Made by a program: the position numbers and the translations under genes. Shown piece after piece: positions 1-9,523 of a DNA stretch of 64,000 nt (within the stretch, counting starts at the first letter, position 1; each line of letters opens with the position of its first letter). A model generated the notes under the pieces. The model worked only from the letters and a program-made list of their open reading frames with translations, did not search any database and was not told where the DNA came from. Origin of the DNA: Acidobacteriaceae bacterium (GTDB lineage Bacteria; Acidobacteriota; Terriglobia; Terriglobales; Acidobacteriaceae); contig JAOAPN010000005.1 of the NCBI GenBank assembly GCA_025462885.1, positions 124,001 to 188,000 of the forward strand. Reading direction: 5' to 3'.

Positions 1-22
1 GTTCGAGACAACAGGGCAGGAC

Positions 23-826
23 GTGGTTCAAGTACCGGAGTGGAAGCAATATGGATGGCTTCGGCATGGGTTCAGCACGCGCGCTGGGGGAGTTTCTACG
101 GTTTACTTGGTTTCCACGGGTGGGGGAGAGCTGAATCTGGGGTGGACCCGGGAGGACGATCCGGCGATGGTGGCGGAAAACCGGCGCAGGATCGTCGCGG
201 AGATGGGAGACGACCTCCGACTCGTAACGGTGCGGCAGGTGCACGGGGCGTCGGTACGCGCGGTGGGGGAGGAAGCTTTTCAGGGAGGACTGGAGACTGC
301 GGAGGGGAAGGCGGTTCTGGAGGGTGATGGTTTGATGACTCGAACCCCCGGAGTTTTGTTGGGAATCCAGACGGCGGACTGCGTCCCGGTGCTGGTGGTG
401 GACGTGCGACAGAGGGTGGTCGCGGCGCTCCATGCAGGGTGGCGAGGGACGGTCGCGCGGATTGTGGAGGAGGGTGTTGCGGTGATGTGTTCAGAGTACG
501 GGTCGCTGCCAGAGGACCTGGTGGGTGCGGTAGGTCCGAGCATCGGGGCTTGCTGTTACGGAGTGGGAGACGAGGTTCGCGGAAAGTTTGAGAGTGCCTT
601 TGGGTATGCGGATAAGTTGTTTGGAGGAGACTCGGGACTGCACCTTGATCTTTGGGAGGCGAATCGGCGGCAGTTGTTTGCTGCAGGATTATTGGAGGAG
701 AAGATCACTGTGGTGGGAGAATGTACGGCCTGCGCCCGAAACGGAGATGGAGGGCGAAGGTATTTTTCACACCGGGACGAGAAGGGGTTCGCCGGAAGAA
801 TGTTGAGCGTGGTGGGAGTGGTTTGA
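23..826 (+). CDS. pgeF: Polyphenol oxidase/laccase-domain family protein (PgeF/YfiH-like)
   Basis: ORF with YfiH-family motifs GIQTADCVPVLVVD and ALHAGWRGTV, and C-terminal YFSHRDEKGFAGRM. Confidence 0.88.
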   Translation: MVQVPEWKQYGWLRHGFSTRAGGVSTVYLVSTGGGELNLGWTREDDPAMVAENRRRIVAEMGDDLRLVTVRQVHGASVRAVGEEAFQGGLETAEGKAVLEGDGLMTRTPGVLLGIQTADCVPVLVVDVRQRVVAALHAGWRGTVARIVEEGVAVMCSEYGSLPEDLVGAVGPSIGACCYGVGDEVRGKFESAFGYADKLFGGDSGLHLDLWEANRRQLFAAGLLEEKITVVGECTACARNGDGGRRYFSHRDEKGFAGRMLSVVGVV

Positions 827-842
827 CATCTGGAAGCGCGAA

Positions 843-1794
843 CTAGCGTCGGTGGACGTGTTTGAGTGGTCCGGCGGGCAGGGCAGGCGGCGTGCGGTGG
901 GGCCACAGCCGGTGCGGGATAAGGTAGGTGAATCCTCCAAAGGTCTGCCAGGCGGTGGAGGTGGATGTCAGGCCGTGGTCGAAGCCGACGTCGAGGATCA
1001 GGTTGGGGCGGACCGCGTAGCCGAGGGTCCAGAGTGTCCCGACTGCATTGCTGCGTTGGTTGGGAGAGCCGTGGATCGTCGTTGTGACGAGGGGTTGGGT
1101 AAAGTGCCAAAGCTCTCCCGTAATCTCCAGCCTGTCGTGCAGGGCTTCGGAAAAGAGGTCGTGCGTAACGGAGAGAGTCTGGCCGTACTGCGCGCGGCGC
1201 ACAGGGTCGGCGGTCTGCTCGTTGAGGACGAAGTTGCTGTCGTAGTGAAACTCCCCCACGTCTCCGCTGATCAGAACAAGGGCTGACTGGTTGAAGCTGC
1301 CGATGTCGAGGTCGGGTGCTGTACCGGTGCGGACGCGATGAACGTACCCAACCGGGAGTGTGGGAACGAGGCCGGCTTCCTTAATAAGGAGTGCCTGAAC
1401 GCCAAGTTGGAGGTCGCCTGGGTCGCGTGTCGAATAAGCCGGGCCTGCCGTCGGGCGAGTGGTTCGCCTGCAGGAAGCCTTGTTCAAGCTGGATATAGCC
1501 GACAGGTGGGATGTGGGCCGGACTCGTAACAGTTGGGCGAGCCGGATTGGCTTCGGGGATTTGGACGGAGTCGGGTTTGGCGGTGGACTCGGCGTTGTCT
1601 GCCTCAACCGCAGTTACCCTTGCAGGATTGGGTGGAGTGCTTTTGGGGGATTGGGCGAAGCTCTGGATGGAGAGGCAAGCGAGGTACGTGATCGCAAGAA
1701 AGCTACGGCTCGCTCCACTGGGGGAGCGAACCTTGCTGAAATTTGACTGGGAGGGAGGGACGCGAGTTCGGGTAGTGCTCTTCAGGGAGGACAT
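843..1794 (-). pseudogene. Secreted/outer-membrane beta-barrel-like protein, disrupted
   Basis: ORF 1381-1794 has a signal-peptide-like N-terminus and HIPPVGYIQLEQGFLQANHSPD; ORF 843-1607, in another frame, continues with TRDPGDLQLGVQALLIKEAGL...LDVGFDHGL. Together they look like one gene. Confidence 0.6.
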
Positions 1795-1797
1795 CGA

Positions 1798-2136
1798 CTA
1801 CATAGCTGGGGGGTGATGGGGATCCACTTCAGCAGCAGCCTTCGGGGTAGCTTTGATTCCGGAGGGGTTAACAGAGTCACGCAACTCTTTGCTGGGTTTG
1901 AAGAAGGGAACGCGTTTGGCCGGTACATCCACCTTCTCGCCGGTCTTCGGGTTGCGGCCGATGCGGGCGTTGCGCTGCCGGGTACGGAAGCTGCCAAAGC
2001 CGCGAATTTCGATCTTATCTCCTGATTGGAGTGCACCGATGACGGACTCGAAGAGAGTGTCGACGATGATCTCTCCATCCCGGCGGGTGAGATCGCCCAG
2101 GCCGGTTACTTTGTCGACAAGGTCAGCTTTAGTCAT
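1798..2136 (-). CDS. hup: HU/IHF family DNA-binding protein
   Basis: MTKADLVDKV...GDKIEIRGFGSFRTRQRNARIGRNPKTGEKVDVPAKRVPFFKPSKELRDSVN is a classic HU signature. Confidence 0.93.
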   Translation of the reverse strand: MTKADLVDKVTGLGDLTRRDGEIIVDTLFESVIGALQSGDKIEIRGFGSFRTRQRNARIGRNPKTGEKVDVPAKRVPFFKPSKELRDSVNPSGIKATPKAAAEVDPHHPPAM

Positions 2137-2376
2137 AAGAAAAAGATCCTTTCGTGCGGGAACGTTGCACTTTCGGGATCGGAGAAACGGTTAAGGCAAC
2201 TCTGTGGTTCGTATGAACCGTTTCTCTCGTATCGCTCGGTGTTCTGTGGGTCCGCTATCCTACTGATTTTAGATGAGATCAAAGAGAGGAAGAACCACGG
2301 TGTTTTTCCCCAAGCTTCAAACCGCACTGATTCAGTAGGATGCAGAGGTCTGAGCAAAAGGATGTGACGCAGAACG

Positions 2377-2403
2377 AAAAAAAATAGCCGCGGGGGCGGC
2401 TAT
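2377..2403 (-). terminator. Rho-independent terminator downstream of sppA
   Basis: Perfect stem atagccgc-gggg-gcggctat (2384-2403) with an A8 run on the + strand, i.e. a U-run for minus-strand transcription. Confidence 0.75.
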
Positions 2404-2464
2404 GTCCTTTTGCATCAAAGCGAAACTCTTCCCTGAGCGGCTGTAAACGGAGCTGGATGAGGAG

Positions 2465-3520
2465 TTACTTCCACATGAAATAGAAGCCCGGCGCATGATT
2501 CAGGAACTGGCTCGGGTTCGGGAAAAGATCTTCCGAATCGGAAAGCGCGGCGATAAGTCCCCGTTTGTCTTTGTTGGGGCGAACGATCGAGGGTTCGCCG
2601 GAGATGCCGACGTCCTTCGCAGTGTCCATCAGCGCAATGCGAAAGCCGCCGACCTTGTCGATCAGACCCAGTGAGAGGGACTGTTGGCCGGTCCAGACCT
2701 GTCCGGTGGCGAGCGGTTTGATCTTTTCGTCGGTGGTATGGCGACCGGACGCGACGTCATGGATGAACTGGGTGTACATGTTATCGACCAGACCCTGAAA
2801 GTACGCCTGCTCCTGTGGGGTGACGTCGTGGGTCGGGTCGCCGGCGTCTTTCAGCTCTCCGGCGTGGATAACGATGGCTTTGAGCTTGGCCCAGCGATAG
2901 AGTTCGCCGTAGTTGGTCCATTCCATGATAACGCCGATGGAGCCAACGACGGACGCGTCGTTGGCATAGATCCTGTCGCAGGCACTGGCAATGTAATACG
3001 CTCCGGAGGCTCCGACCGACTCGACGGACGCGATGATCTTTTTGTGCTTCTCCTGGCGGATGCGGAGCACCTCGTGGTAGACCTCTTGCGAGGCCGCCGC
3101 GCCGCCGCCCGGCGAGTTGATGTGCAGGATGATGGCTTTGACGGAGGAGTCGTCCCCGAACTTGCGGAGTTGGGTGTCGATCTTATCGGCGTCCATAATC
3201 ACGCCGTCGATGTCGAGCACGGCAATCTGGCTGGAGCCGAGTTTGAGGCCGGAAGAAGAGCCTCCGTTCAAGGAACGCATGGTGGCCCAGACCATCAGGG
3301 TCATAACGATGAAGATCGCAGCGACGGAACCGCCGATGACGGAGATATAAAACCATGCGGAGCGGTGAGGACGCGGCGGCATGCCATACGGATTCGCTTG
3401 AGCGTATTGGTTTGTCGCATAAGGGTACGGAGGATAGGGTGACGGCTGGGCGGCGTAGGGTCCGGGATACGGTTGGCCGTAAGGCGGCGGGGTAGGCTGG
3501 GGCTTAAAATCTTCCGTCAT
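2465..3520 (-). CDS. sppA: Signal peptide peptidase SppA, 36K type (S49)
   Basis: AIILHINSPGGGAAASQEVYHEVLRIRQ...ASVESVGASGAYYIASACDRIYANDASVVGSIGVI; proline-rich N-terminus and one TM segment. Confidence 0.92.
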   Translation of the reverse strand: MTEDFKPQPTPPPYGQPYPGPYAAQPSPYPPYPYATNQYAQANPYGMPPRPHRSAWFYISVIGGSVAAIFIVMTLMVWATMRSLNGGSSSGLKLGSSQIAVLDIDGVIMDADKIDTQLRKFGDDSSVKAIILHINSPGGGAAASQEVYHEVLRIRQEKHKKIIASVESVGASGAYYIASACDRIYANDASVVGSIGVIMEWTNYGELYRWAKLKAIVIHAGELKDAGDPTHDVTPQEQAYFQGLVDNMYTQFIHDVASGRHTTDEKIKPLATGQVWTGQQSLSLGLIDKVGGFRIALMDTAKDVGISGEPSIVRPNKDKRGLIAALSDSEDLFPNPSQFLNHAPGFYFMWK

Positions 3521-3723
3521 GCAAAGGAGTGTAGCAAAGGCGCGGGATGGGGATATGGGAGCGGTATGCTGAGAGGGCGGGGAGAGGGCGGCAGGTGTCC
3601 CGCGCTAAAAAGAATTGCCACGAAATCGATGGTGAGGCGTCCAATAGTTACAGTATGATGAAGCGCGGGAAGTACCGCTGACACGCATTTTCCCTCGGCT
3701 TCCAGAAAGATTCGGCGAAATAC

Positions 3724-4539
3724 ATGGCGCACCCGCAATTGAGTATCGTAATTCCCGCTTACAACGAAAGTGCACGCATTGAGGCGACCCTGGAACGGGT
3801 GATGAGTTGCGTGGCCGAGCAGGAGTGGGACGCCGAAGTTCTGGTGGTGGACGACGGCTCCAAGGACGACACGGCGGCCATTGTAGAGCGTTGGATGAGC
3901 GTTCATCCGCGGCTTCACCTGGTGAAGAACCCCGGGAACCGTGGCAAAGGATATTCCGTCCGGAACGGCCTGCTGCAGGCCGCGGGCGAGGTAGTGATGT
4001 TTACGGACGCCGACCTCTCCGCTCCGATGGAAGAGGCAGAACGGCTGATGGCGGCGATCGCCGACGGAGCCGATGTGGCAATCGGATCGCGCTGGATGGA
4101 TCGCACCCGGCAGACGATTCATCAGCCTCTGTACCGGCAGTTCTTCGGGCGATGTTTCAACTGGTTTACGCGGACGGTGATGGGCCTACCGTTCAAGGAT
4201 ACCCAGTGCGGCTTCAAGGCGTTCAAGCGCGAGGCGGCCCAGATCATATTTCGGCTACAGACGATCGAGCGTTGGGGATTTGATCCTGAAATTCTATTTA
4301 TCGCGCGCAAGTTGAAGTACACAGTGCGCGAGGTTCCTGTGACCTGGGGCCACGACGAACGCAGCCGGATGAGTTACCTGAAGGACGGCATGAAGATGCT
4401 GGAAGAGATGGCTGTGATTCGAGCCAACTCGGTGCGCGGGCGGTATGACGAGGCGATCGCCGCGATGAAAGACACGAGCACGATGGTGACTCCCCAGGTC
4501 GAGCATGTCGTGAAGGTAAGCGCCGAGGTCGGGCGTTAG
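3724..4539 (+). CDS. Glycosyltransferase family 2 (dolichyl-phosphate glycosyltransferase-like)
   Basis: LSIVIPAYNESARIEATLERV...VLVVDDGSKDDTAAIVERW...NRGKGYSVRNGLLQAAGEVVMFTDADLSAP. Confidence 0.9.
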   Translation: MAHPQLSIVIPAYNESARIEATLERVMSCVAEQEWDAEVLVVDDGSKDDTAAIVERWMSVHPRLHLVKNPGNRGKGYSVRNGLLQAAGEVVMFTDADLSAPMEEAERLMAAIADGADVAIGSRWMDRTRQTIHQPLYRQFFGRCFNWFTRTVMGLPFKDTQCGFKAFKREAAQIIFRLQTIERWGFDPEILFIARKLKYTVREVPVTWGHDERSRMSYLKDGMKMLEEMAVIRANSVRGRYDEAIAAMKDTSTMVTPQVEHVVKVSAEVGR

Positions 4540-4644
4540 GCTTCGTTCATCAATCTGACTTGAGTGACCCCGACTTGAGGGAATAGACGTGGGAGAATAC
4601 TTGCTGGAGCTCTCGCTGGAGAGCCGGATCAGGGGTATTGTCTT

Positions 4645-5559
4645 TTGTTGCGATCGTTGTTCATAGCACTCTCTCAAAATAAGAAGTTACGTGCGTTTTC
4701 TGAACGTTCCACCATGGGACGCAAGTTGTCTGGCCGATTCGTCGCCGGAATGACGGTGGATGAGGCGCTGGCTGCCTGTGAAGCGGTGAACCGCGAAGGG
4801 ATTGCGGTGAGCCTGGACTCGCTGGGCGAGAGCGTGACGACTGAAGCCGAGGCACGGGCCAGCGCGGCGATCTATCACCGGTTGCTGGATGCGATTGCCG
4901 ACAGGAAACTGAACGCCAACGTAAGCGTAAAGCTGTCGCAGATGGGAATGGACTTCGACCAGCAGCTTGCGGAGCGGATCGTGGGTGAGATGGTGGAGCA
5001 CGCCGCAGCCGCGGACTCTTTCGTACGGATCGATATGGAAGGCACGCCTTATACCGAAGTTACGATTGCGATGACGGAGCGGCTGTTTGAGCGCTATCCG
5101 ACCCGTGTCGGGACGGTGCTGCAGGCTTATCTTTACCGGACGGCGGCGGACGTGGAGCGGCTGTTGGGGCAGGGAATCCGGATACGCCTTTGCAAGGGTG
5201 CTTACAAAGAAGGGCCGGAGCATGCCTATCCCTCCAAGGAAGATGTCGATGCGAACTATGTAAAGCTGATGAAGCGGATGGTTCGGTCGGGGGTATTCTG
5301 CGGGATCGCCACGCATGATGAGACCATCGTCGATGCTCTCCGTAAGTTTGTAGGGGAGCAGGGCATGGACAAGAGCGCCTTTGAATTTCAGATGCTCTAC
5401 GGAGTGAGGCGGGATTTGCAGCGCAAACTGGCGAAGGAAGGGTTTGGAGTGCGGGTCTACATTCCGTTTGGAACGGAATGGTATCCCTACTTCATGCGGC
5501 GTTTGGCAGAGCGGCCTGCGAATGTCTTATTCCTGGCGAAGAACTTCTTCAAGAATTAG
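4645..5559 (+). CDS. Proline dehydrogenase
   Basis: NVSVKLSQMGMDFD, FVRIDMEGTPYTEVTI, TVLQAYLYRTAADVERLL, RLCKGAYKEG, GIATHDETIV, FEFQMLYGVR, VRVYIPFGTEWYPYFMRRLAERPAN. Confidence 0.9.
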   Translation: MLRSLFIALSQNKKLRAFSERSTMGRKLSGRFVAGMTVDEALAACEAVNREGIAVSLDSLGESVTTEAEARASAAIYHRLLDAIADRKLNANVSVKLSQMGMDFDQQLAERIVGEMVEHAAAADSFVRIDMEGTPYTEVTIAMTERLFERYPTRVGTVLQAYLYRTAADVERLLGQGIRIRLCKGAYKEGPEHAYPSKEDVDANYVKLMKRMVRSGVFCGIATHDETIVDALRKFVGEQGMDKSAFEFQMLYGVRRDLQRKLAKEGFGVRVYIPFGTEWYPYFMRRLAERPANVLFLAKNFFKN

Positions 5560-5580
5560 CCGATACAACTAAAGCAGAAG

Positions 5581-5620
5581 AAAAAGAACGCCCAGTCCTT
5601 GGACTGGGCGTTCTTTTGTT
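5581..5620. terminator. Bidirectional Rho-independent terminator between convergent genes
   Basis: aaagaacgcccagtcc-tt-ggactgggcgttctttt: perfect inverted repeat with A/T tracts on both sides, between the convergent proline dehydrogenase and TlpA-like genes. Confidence 0.85.
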
Positions 5621-5645
5621 ATCTGTTATCGCGCAGGAAATCGAC

Positions 5646-6896
5646 TTATCGAGCGAGGGTAGCGCTCTGAACCGGGGCGGGTTCGCTGAGCAGATGTTCG
5701 ATCAGTTCCGTGACCTCATGCTTCAGCGCCTGATTCGCGGCTGGGTTGCCGGGTCCGGCGAAGCCTGCGTGGATCTCCTTCACCTTACCGTCGCGGCCAA
5801 GGAAGAGGGAGGTCGGCCAGCAGTTGAGATTATTGGCCTGGGTGATCTTCTCTTCGAGTTGATCGGTCGTGCCGCCGAGCAGCACGGTGTAAGGAATATG
5901 GTAGCGGGCGATAAAGGCGCGGAGGCGGTTCGGATCCTTGAGCTGATCTTCTTCTTCGAACGAGAGGTTCACGACCTCCAGGCCCTTGGAGTGGAACTTG
6001 TTATACAGCTCGACGAGGAACGGAGCTTCGTCGTGGCAGTTCGGGCACCAGGATCCACCGATAGCGACGATGACAACCTTGCCGTCGAACTTGGGGTCCG
6101 TATTGGAGACGGTCTTTCCTGCGAGGTCCGGGAAGCTGAAGGTGAAGCGGGCGTTCGGATCTTTGATGGTCGTCTGCTGAGCCGTGTCGGTGGGGGGAGC
6201 GAGGTTTTCTTTACGGGCGACGGCCGGGCGGCGAGCGACGAGAGGTTCGGCGGTGGCGGCCAGCAAGTTGGTGACGACGAGGGTACCGTCAGTCTGCGGG
6301 GCAATGCCGTAAAGAGCCGGGCCGGCCGCGGTGAAGTGACTTACCTGGAACGCTTCGCCAGGTTGAGCGACGACTCCGTAGAGCGCGCCGGTGTCTCCAT
6401 CGATGCGCTGGATCACGGCGCGGACGGAGGCTGAAGGCGCATCGGATTTTGCGAGGCCAAGCTGCCAGGCGGATTCACCCTTGGAGCTCTTGACTGCGAT
6501 CTCCCAATCGCCGAGGACCTTCGGGTCGTCGAGCTTCGCGGCCGGAGTGAGTTCGGCGTGGTGCAGCGAGATGGGGAAAAAGCCGCCGCGCTTCCCGCCG
6601 AAATTGCCCGTCAGCGTATCGTCCTGCAGGGTCGCGTCGAGCGTGCGGGCGTAGTAGTTGAAGGTGAGGAGAAGATGCCCGTCGGTGAAGGTGGCGGAGG
6701 TGGCAGGCGTACTGTCTGTTCCGTTCAGTAGCGCGGCCTCAAGATGGCTGGAAGTCCCGGTGATCTTCAGCGAGACGGGAACCGACTGGCCCTTGGCGGT
6801 CGCGGTGCCCTGCCACGTACCGATAATGGTAGGCTTCGGCGCGGAGTAGGCGAGGGTAGAGACGGACAGCAGGAAAAAGCCGGCAAGGAGCTTCAT
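5646..6896 (-). CDS. TlpA-family thioredoxin-like secreted protein
   Basis: Signal peptide MKLLAGFFLLSVSTLAYSAP; redoxin motif KVVIVAIGGSWCPNCHDEAPFLVELYNKF. Confidence 0.83.
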   Translation of the reverse strand: MKLLAGFFLLSVSTLAYSAPKPTIIGTWQGTATAKGQSVPVSLKITGTSSHLEAALLNGTDSTPATSATFTDGHLLLTFNYYARTLDATLQDDTLTGNFGGKRGGFFPISLHHAELTPAAKLDDPKVLGDWEIAVKSSKGESAWQLGLAKSDAPSASVRAVIQRIDGDTGALYGVVAQPGEAFQVSHFTAAGPALYGIAPQTDGTLVVTNLLAATAEPLVARRPAVARKENLAPPTDTAQQTTIKDPNARFTFSFPDLAGKTVSNTDPKFDGKVVIVAIGGSWCPNCHDEAPFLVELYNKFHSKGLEVVNLSFEEEDQLKDPNRLRAFIARYHIPYTVLLGGTTDQLEEKITQANNLNCWPTSLFLGRDGKVKEIHAGFAGPGNPAANQALKHEVTELIEHLLSEPAPVQSATLAR

Positions 6897-7094
6897 GCAA
6901 GGACTCGATTCTATTGTTGGGAGAAGTTTTGAAACGATGCGCGCGTGGTTAGCGGGTGTGACACACGTCTGCGCAGGCCGGCGTTAGGCAGCGGCAACAA
7001 CAGAAGTGGAGACGGGTCATCACAAATATCAGTCTAGGTCGATTGAAAGCGAAGGTCAAGGGGAGACACGGTAGGACACGATTGCATAAAAACG

Positions 7095-7715
7095 CTACTT
7101 GCCGGCGTTGACAGAGTCGGCGTTGCGCTGGACGGGAAGGTAAGGCTCGACAGCCAGGAGGCTGGAGAGGGTGGAACGCTCCTGGTCGGAAAACTGGCCG
7201 CGAATGCGGTCGGAGCCGAGAATCGTCTGGCGCTGCTGGTCGGGCATCTCGCGCAGGTCGCGGAAGGCACGGGCGACGAGTCGGCGACGATCCACCGGGA
7301 GGTCGCGGAGTTGCCGCATGGCGGCACCAACCTGCTGCCGCTGGGGCTGGGTCAGATGCTCCATCGCTTCATTGCGCTCGAGGATGCGGCGACGCTGCTC
7401 ATCAGGCATGCTGTTGAGCTGGGTCAGACGGTCCAGCATGCGTTGCTGGGTCTGCTGGGGAAGCTGCCGGAAGCCGGGCTCACTCTGAAGCGCAGAGTGC
7501 TGTTGCGACAAAGGCAGGCTGCGATGACGGTCCATCCACTGCGCAAGATGTTCCTGATTTTGGCGTGGCCCTACAGTGGAGCGGGGCGCACCATTATTTC
7601 TTGGAGGGCCGACAGATTTCATCTGCGCGCTGTAGGCAAAACTGGCGCACATCAAGGTAAGCGCAGCAAAGCACTCTGGGAAGCGGTGGCGTCGGGATTG
7701 GACGTGAAGCTTCAT
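7095..7715 (-). CDS. DUF3106 domain protein
   Basis: Repeated LPxxQRxxxLxRLxxLxxMxxxQRRRIL pattern typical of DUF3106. Confidence 0.7.
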   Translation of the reverse strand: MKLHVQSRRHRFPECFAALTLMCASFAYSAQMKSVGPPRNNGAPRSTVGPRQNQEHLAQWMDRHRSLPLSQQHSALQSEPGFRQLPQQTQQRMLDRLTQLNSMPDEQRRRILERNEAMEHLTQPQRQQVGAAMRQLRDLPVDRRRLVARAFRDLREMPDQQRQTILGSDRIRGQFSDQERSTLSSLLAVEPYLPVQRNADSVNAGK

Positions 7716-7809
7716 GGAATTTGGGTCATGCCGAGCCTGAAGCCCGGAAATGACAGGATACTGCGTGCGGGACCTATCTTAGGATAATTTTGCGATGGCG
7801 CCTCTCTAA

Positions 7810-8310
7810 CTAAGTGACTGGAGTGGCACCGTCATCTTCGCCAGAGCTGTCATCGAGAAGTTGGTCCATCGTCTGAAGCACCAGATCTTCCTTATCCAGG
7901 GTCTGAAGATCCTTCACTGTGGCAGAGGTCTGTACCGGCGCGTGCGTACGTCCGACGTTGATCGCTGTTGTTCCGCCACCGACGATCAGAGCCAGGGCCA
8001 TCGCTCCGGCGAAGGCAGGGCGGAACTGGCGGCTTGTATTGAAGAGCAGGCGCGAGCGAAGACGTTCAAACCAACCGGCCGGCGGGGCAGCCTGCTCCTC
8101 CCGGATGCGAACCGCGAGCTTCTGATCGAAGTAAGCAGAAGGCTCGGGGGCGTTCCAGGTATCGAGCAGGTCGAAGGTCGACTGCAGGGCGGTGAACTCC
8201 ACGTTGCAGGCAGCGCAGCCTTTCAGATGTGCGCGTGCCGCAGAGTTCCCGGGCGCAGTGGGGTCGAGCAGGAGATCCGGCAAAGCAGCTTGGCAGGTTT
8301 TGCAGTTCAT
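7810..8310 (-). CDS. Anti-sigma factor with N-terminal zinc finger
   Basis: MNCKTCQAALPDLLLDPTAPGNSAARAHLKGCAACNVEF (H/C zinc-finger pattern), central TM; directly downstream of an ECF sigma gene. Confidence 0.8.
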   Translation of the reverse strand: MNCKTCQAALPDLLLDPTAPGNSAARAHLKGCAACNVEFTALQSTFDLLDTWNAPEPSAYFDQKLAVRIREEQAAPPAGWFERLRSRLLFNTSRQFRPAFAGAMALALIVGGGTTAINVGRTHAPVQTSATVKDLQTLDKEDLVLQTMDQLLDDSSGEDDGATPVT

Positions 8311-8413
8311 AATGTCCCTTTCCTGATTCTTTGGCTGAGGTGCGACTGCTTTGATTCGGGGGCGATGCCATCGCCTCTTGTATCGCCCAGCAGCTTTGCT
8401 GGGACGTGCGGTG

Positions 8414-9256
8414 CTAAATAAATGGCTTCAACTTTTCGCGCAAGGTCTGGTAGGCGCGAAACAACAAAGATTTGGTGGCAGACTCGCTGAGCTTGAGGAC
8501 GTCCCCGATCTGGCGGTAGTCCATCCCCTCGTACTTGTGCATGAGAACCGCCATGCGCTGTCGCTCGGGTAGAGCCAACACATGCTGGCGGATCGCGTTC
8601 AAACGTTCGCGCCGGAGAAGATTGGCTTCGGCACCGGGAGTGGTATCGGCAACGTCGGCGGTCGTTCCGGTCTCGGGGTCGGTTTCGTCGAGATACACGG
8701 TGGAGGCGGTGCGCTCGTGGCGATTATCGCGGGCATAATTGACGCCCAGATTCGTGGCGATGCGATACAGCCAAGTGCTGAAACGGGCTTCGGCGCGGTA
8801 GGTTTCGCGGGAACGGTAGATGCGGAGGAAGACCTCTTGTGCCAGTTCCTCGGCGATCGCCTGGTTGCGGACCATTCTGTACATGAAATGAATGATCGGC
8901 TTACGGTACTTCTGGATCAGAAAATCGAAGCCGGCCATGTTTCCTGCACTGAGTTGGAGCATGATCGCCGCGTCGTCCATATCGGCAAATTCGCCGTGGG
9001 GAGCGGCTTTTTCGACGGCCTCGAGATTCTGGAGGAGGGAAGCGTCATCCGACCGGGCTGGATGAACCGACGAAATCGGATTGAATGCCAGCGAAGCCAT
9101 ATCATCTACAACCCCGGTTTCATCCTCAGGTTGCGGATGCGGATCAAATTCCGCAGATTCGTCCTGGGAATTTGATTCTTCAGATACTTCCGGTTCGCTC
9201 TGCTGGCGTGGCTCAGGTACACCAGGGCGGCGGGGGCTGGAGTGAGGGAAGGGCAT
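8414..9256 (-). CDS. ECF RNA polymerase sigma factor (sigma-24 family)
   Basis: NQAIAEELAQEVFLRIYRSRETYRAEARFSTWLYRIATNLGVNYARD...LPERQRMAVLMHKYEGMDYRQIGDVLKLSESATKSLLFRAYQTLREKL. Confidence 0.93.
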   Translation of the reverse strand: MPFPHSSPRRPGVPEPRQQSEPEVSEESNSQDESAEFDPHPQPEDETGVVDDMASLAFNPISSVHPARSDDASLLQNLEAVEKAAPHGEFADMDDAAIMLQLSAGNMAGFDFLIQKYRKPIIHFMYRMVRNQAIAEELAQEVFLRIYRSRETYRAEARFSTWLYRIATNLGVNYARDNRHERTASTVYLDETDPETGTTADVADTTPGAEANLLRRERLNAIRQHVLALPERQRMAVLMHKYEGMDYRQIGDVLKLSESATKSLLFRAYQTLREKLKPFI

Positions 9257-9309
9257 TCGTCTTGTTTATTGTAGTCGGTCGCCGAACGCGAAGACACAAC
9301 CGCATTTGT

Positions 9310-9351
9310 GGCCATGACGTCTGGCTCACTCGTGCGCCAGACGTCATGGCC
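9310..9351. repeat. Perfect 16-bp inverted repeat, 10-nt loop
   Basis: ggccatgacgtctggc (9310-9325) - tcactcgtgc - gccagacgtcatggcc (9336-9351). Confidence 0.9.
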
Positions 9352-9448
9352 GCTGATACGGGGCGGTCGTCATACTGGTTGAAGTGAGAATCAGGTGCTA
9401 TTCTTTGGAGGTCAGGTTTGCCGGACGGCGTGGGATCGTGGCAGATGC

Positions 9449-9523
9449 GGGCGCATAACTCAGCGGTAGAGTGCCACCTTCACACGGTGGAAGTCGTAGG
9501 TTCGAATCCTGCTGTGCCCACCA
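9449..9523 (+). tRNA. tRNA-Val (anticodon CAC)
   Basis: Acceptor gggcgca/tgtgccc, anticodon stem ccacc/ggtgg with loop ttcacac (anticodon CAC), T arm ggttcgaatcc, encoded CCA. Confidence 0.9.

Noticed and set aside
556-1110. 184-aa minus-strand ORF overlapping pgeF
   Set aside because: Proline/arginine-rich, antisense to a clear YfiH-family gene, no recognisable domain.
2684-3442. 252-aa + strand ORF
   Set aside because: Antisense shadow of sppA with a composition typical of GC-rich reverse frames.
3517-4122. 201-aa minus-strand ORF
   Set aside because: Antisense to the GT2 glycosyltransferase and its upstream region; no domain motif.
5478-6434. 318-aa + strand ORF
   Set aside because: Antisense to the TlpA-like gene, which has a signal peptide and a thioredoxin motif.
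8582-9175. 197-aa + strand ORF
   Set aside because: Antisense to the ECF sigma factor gene.
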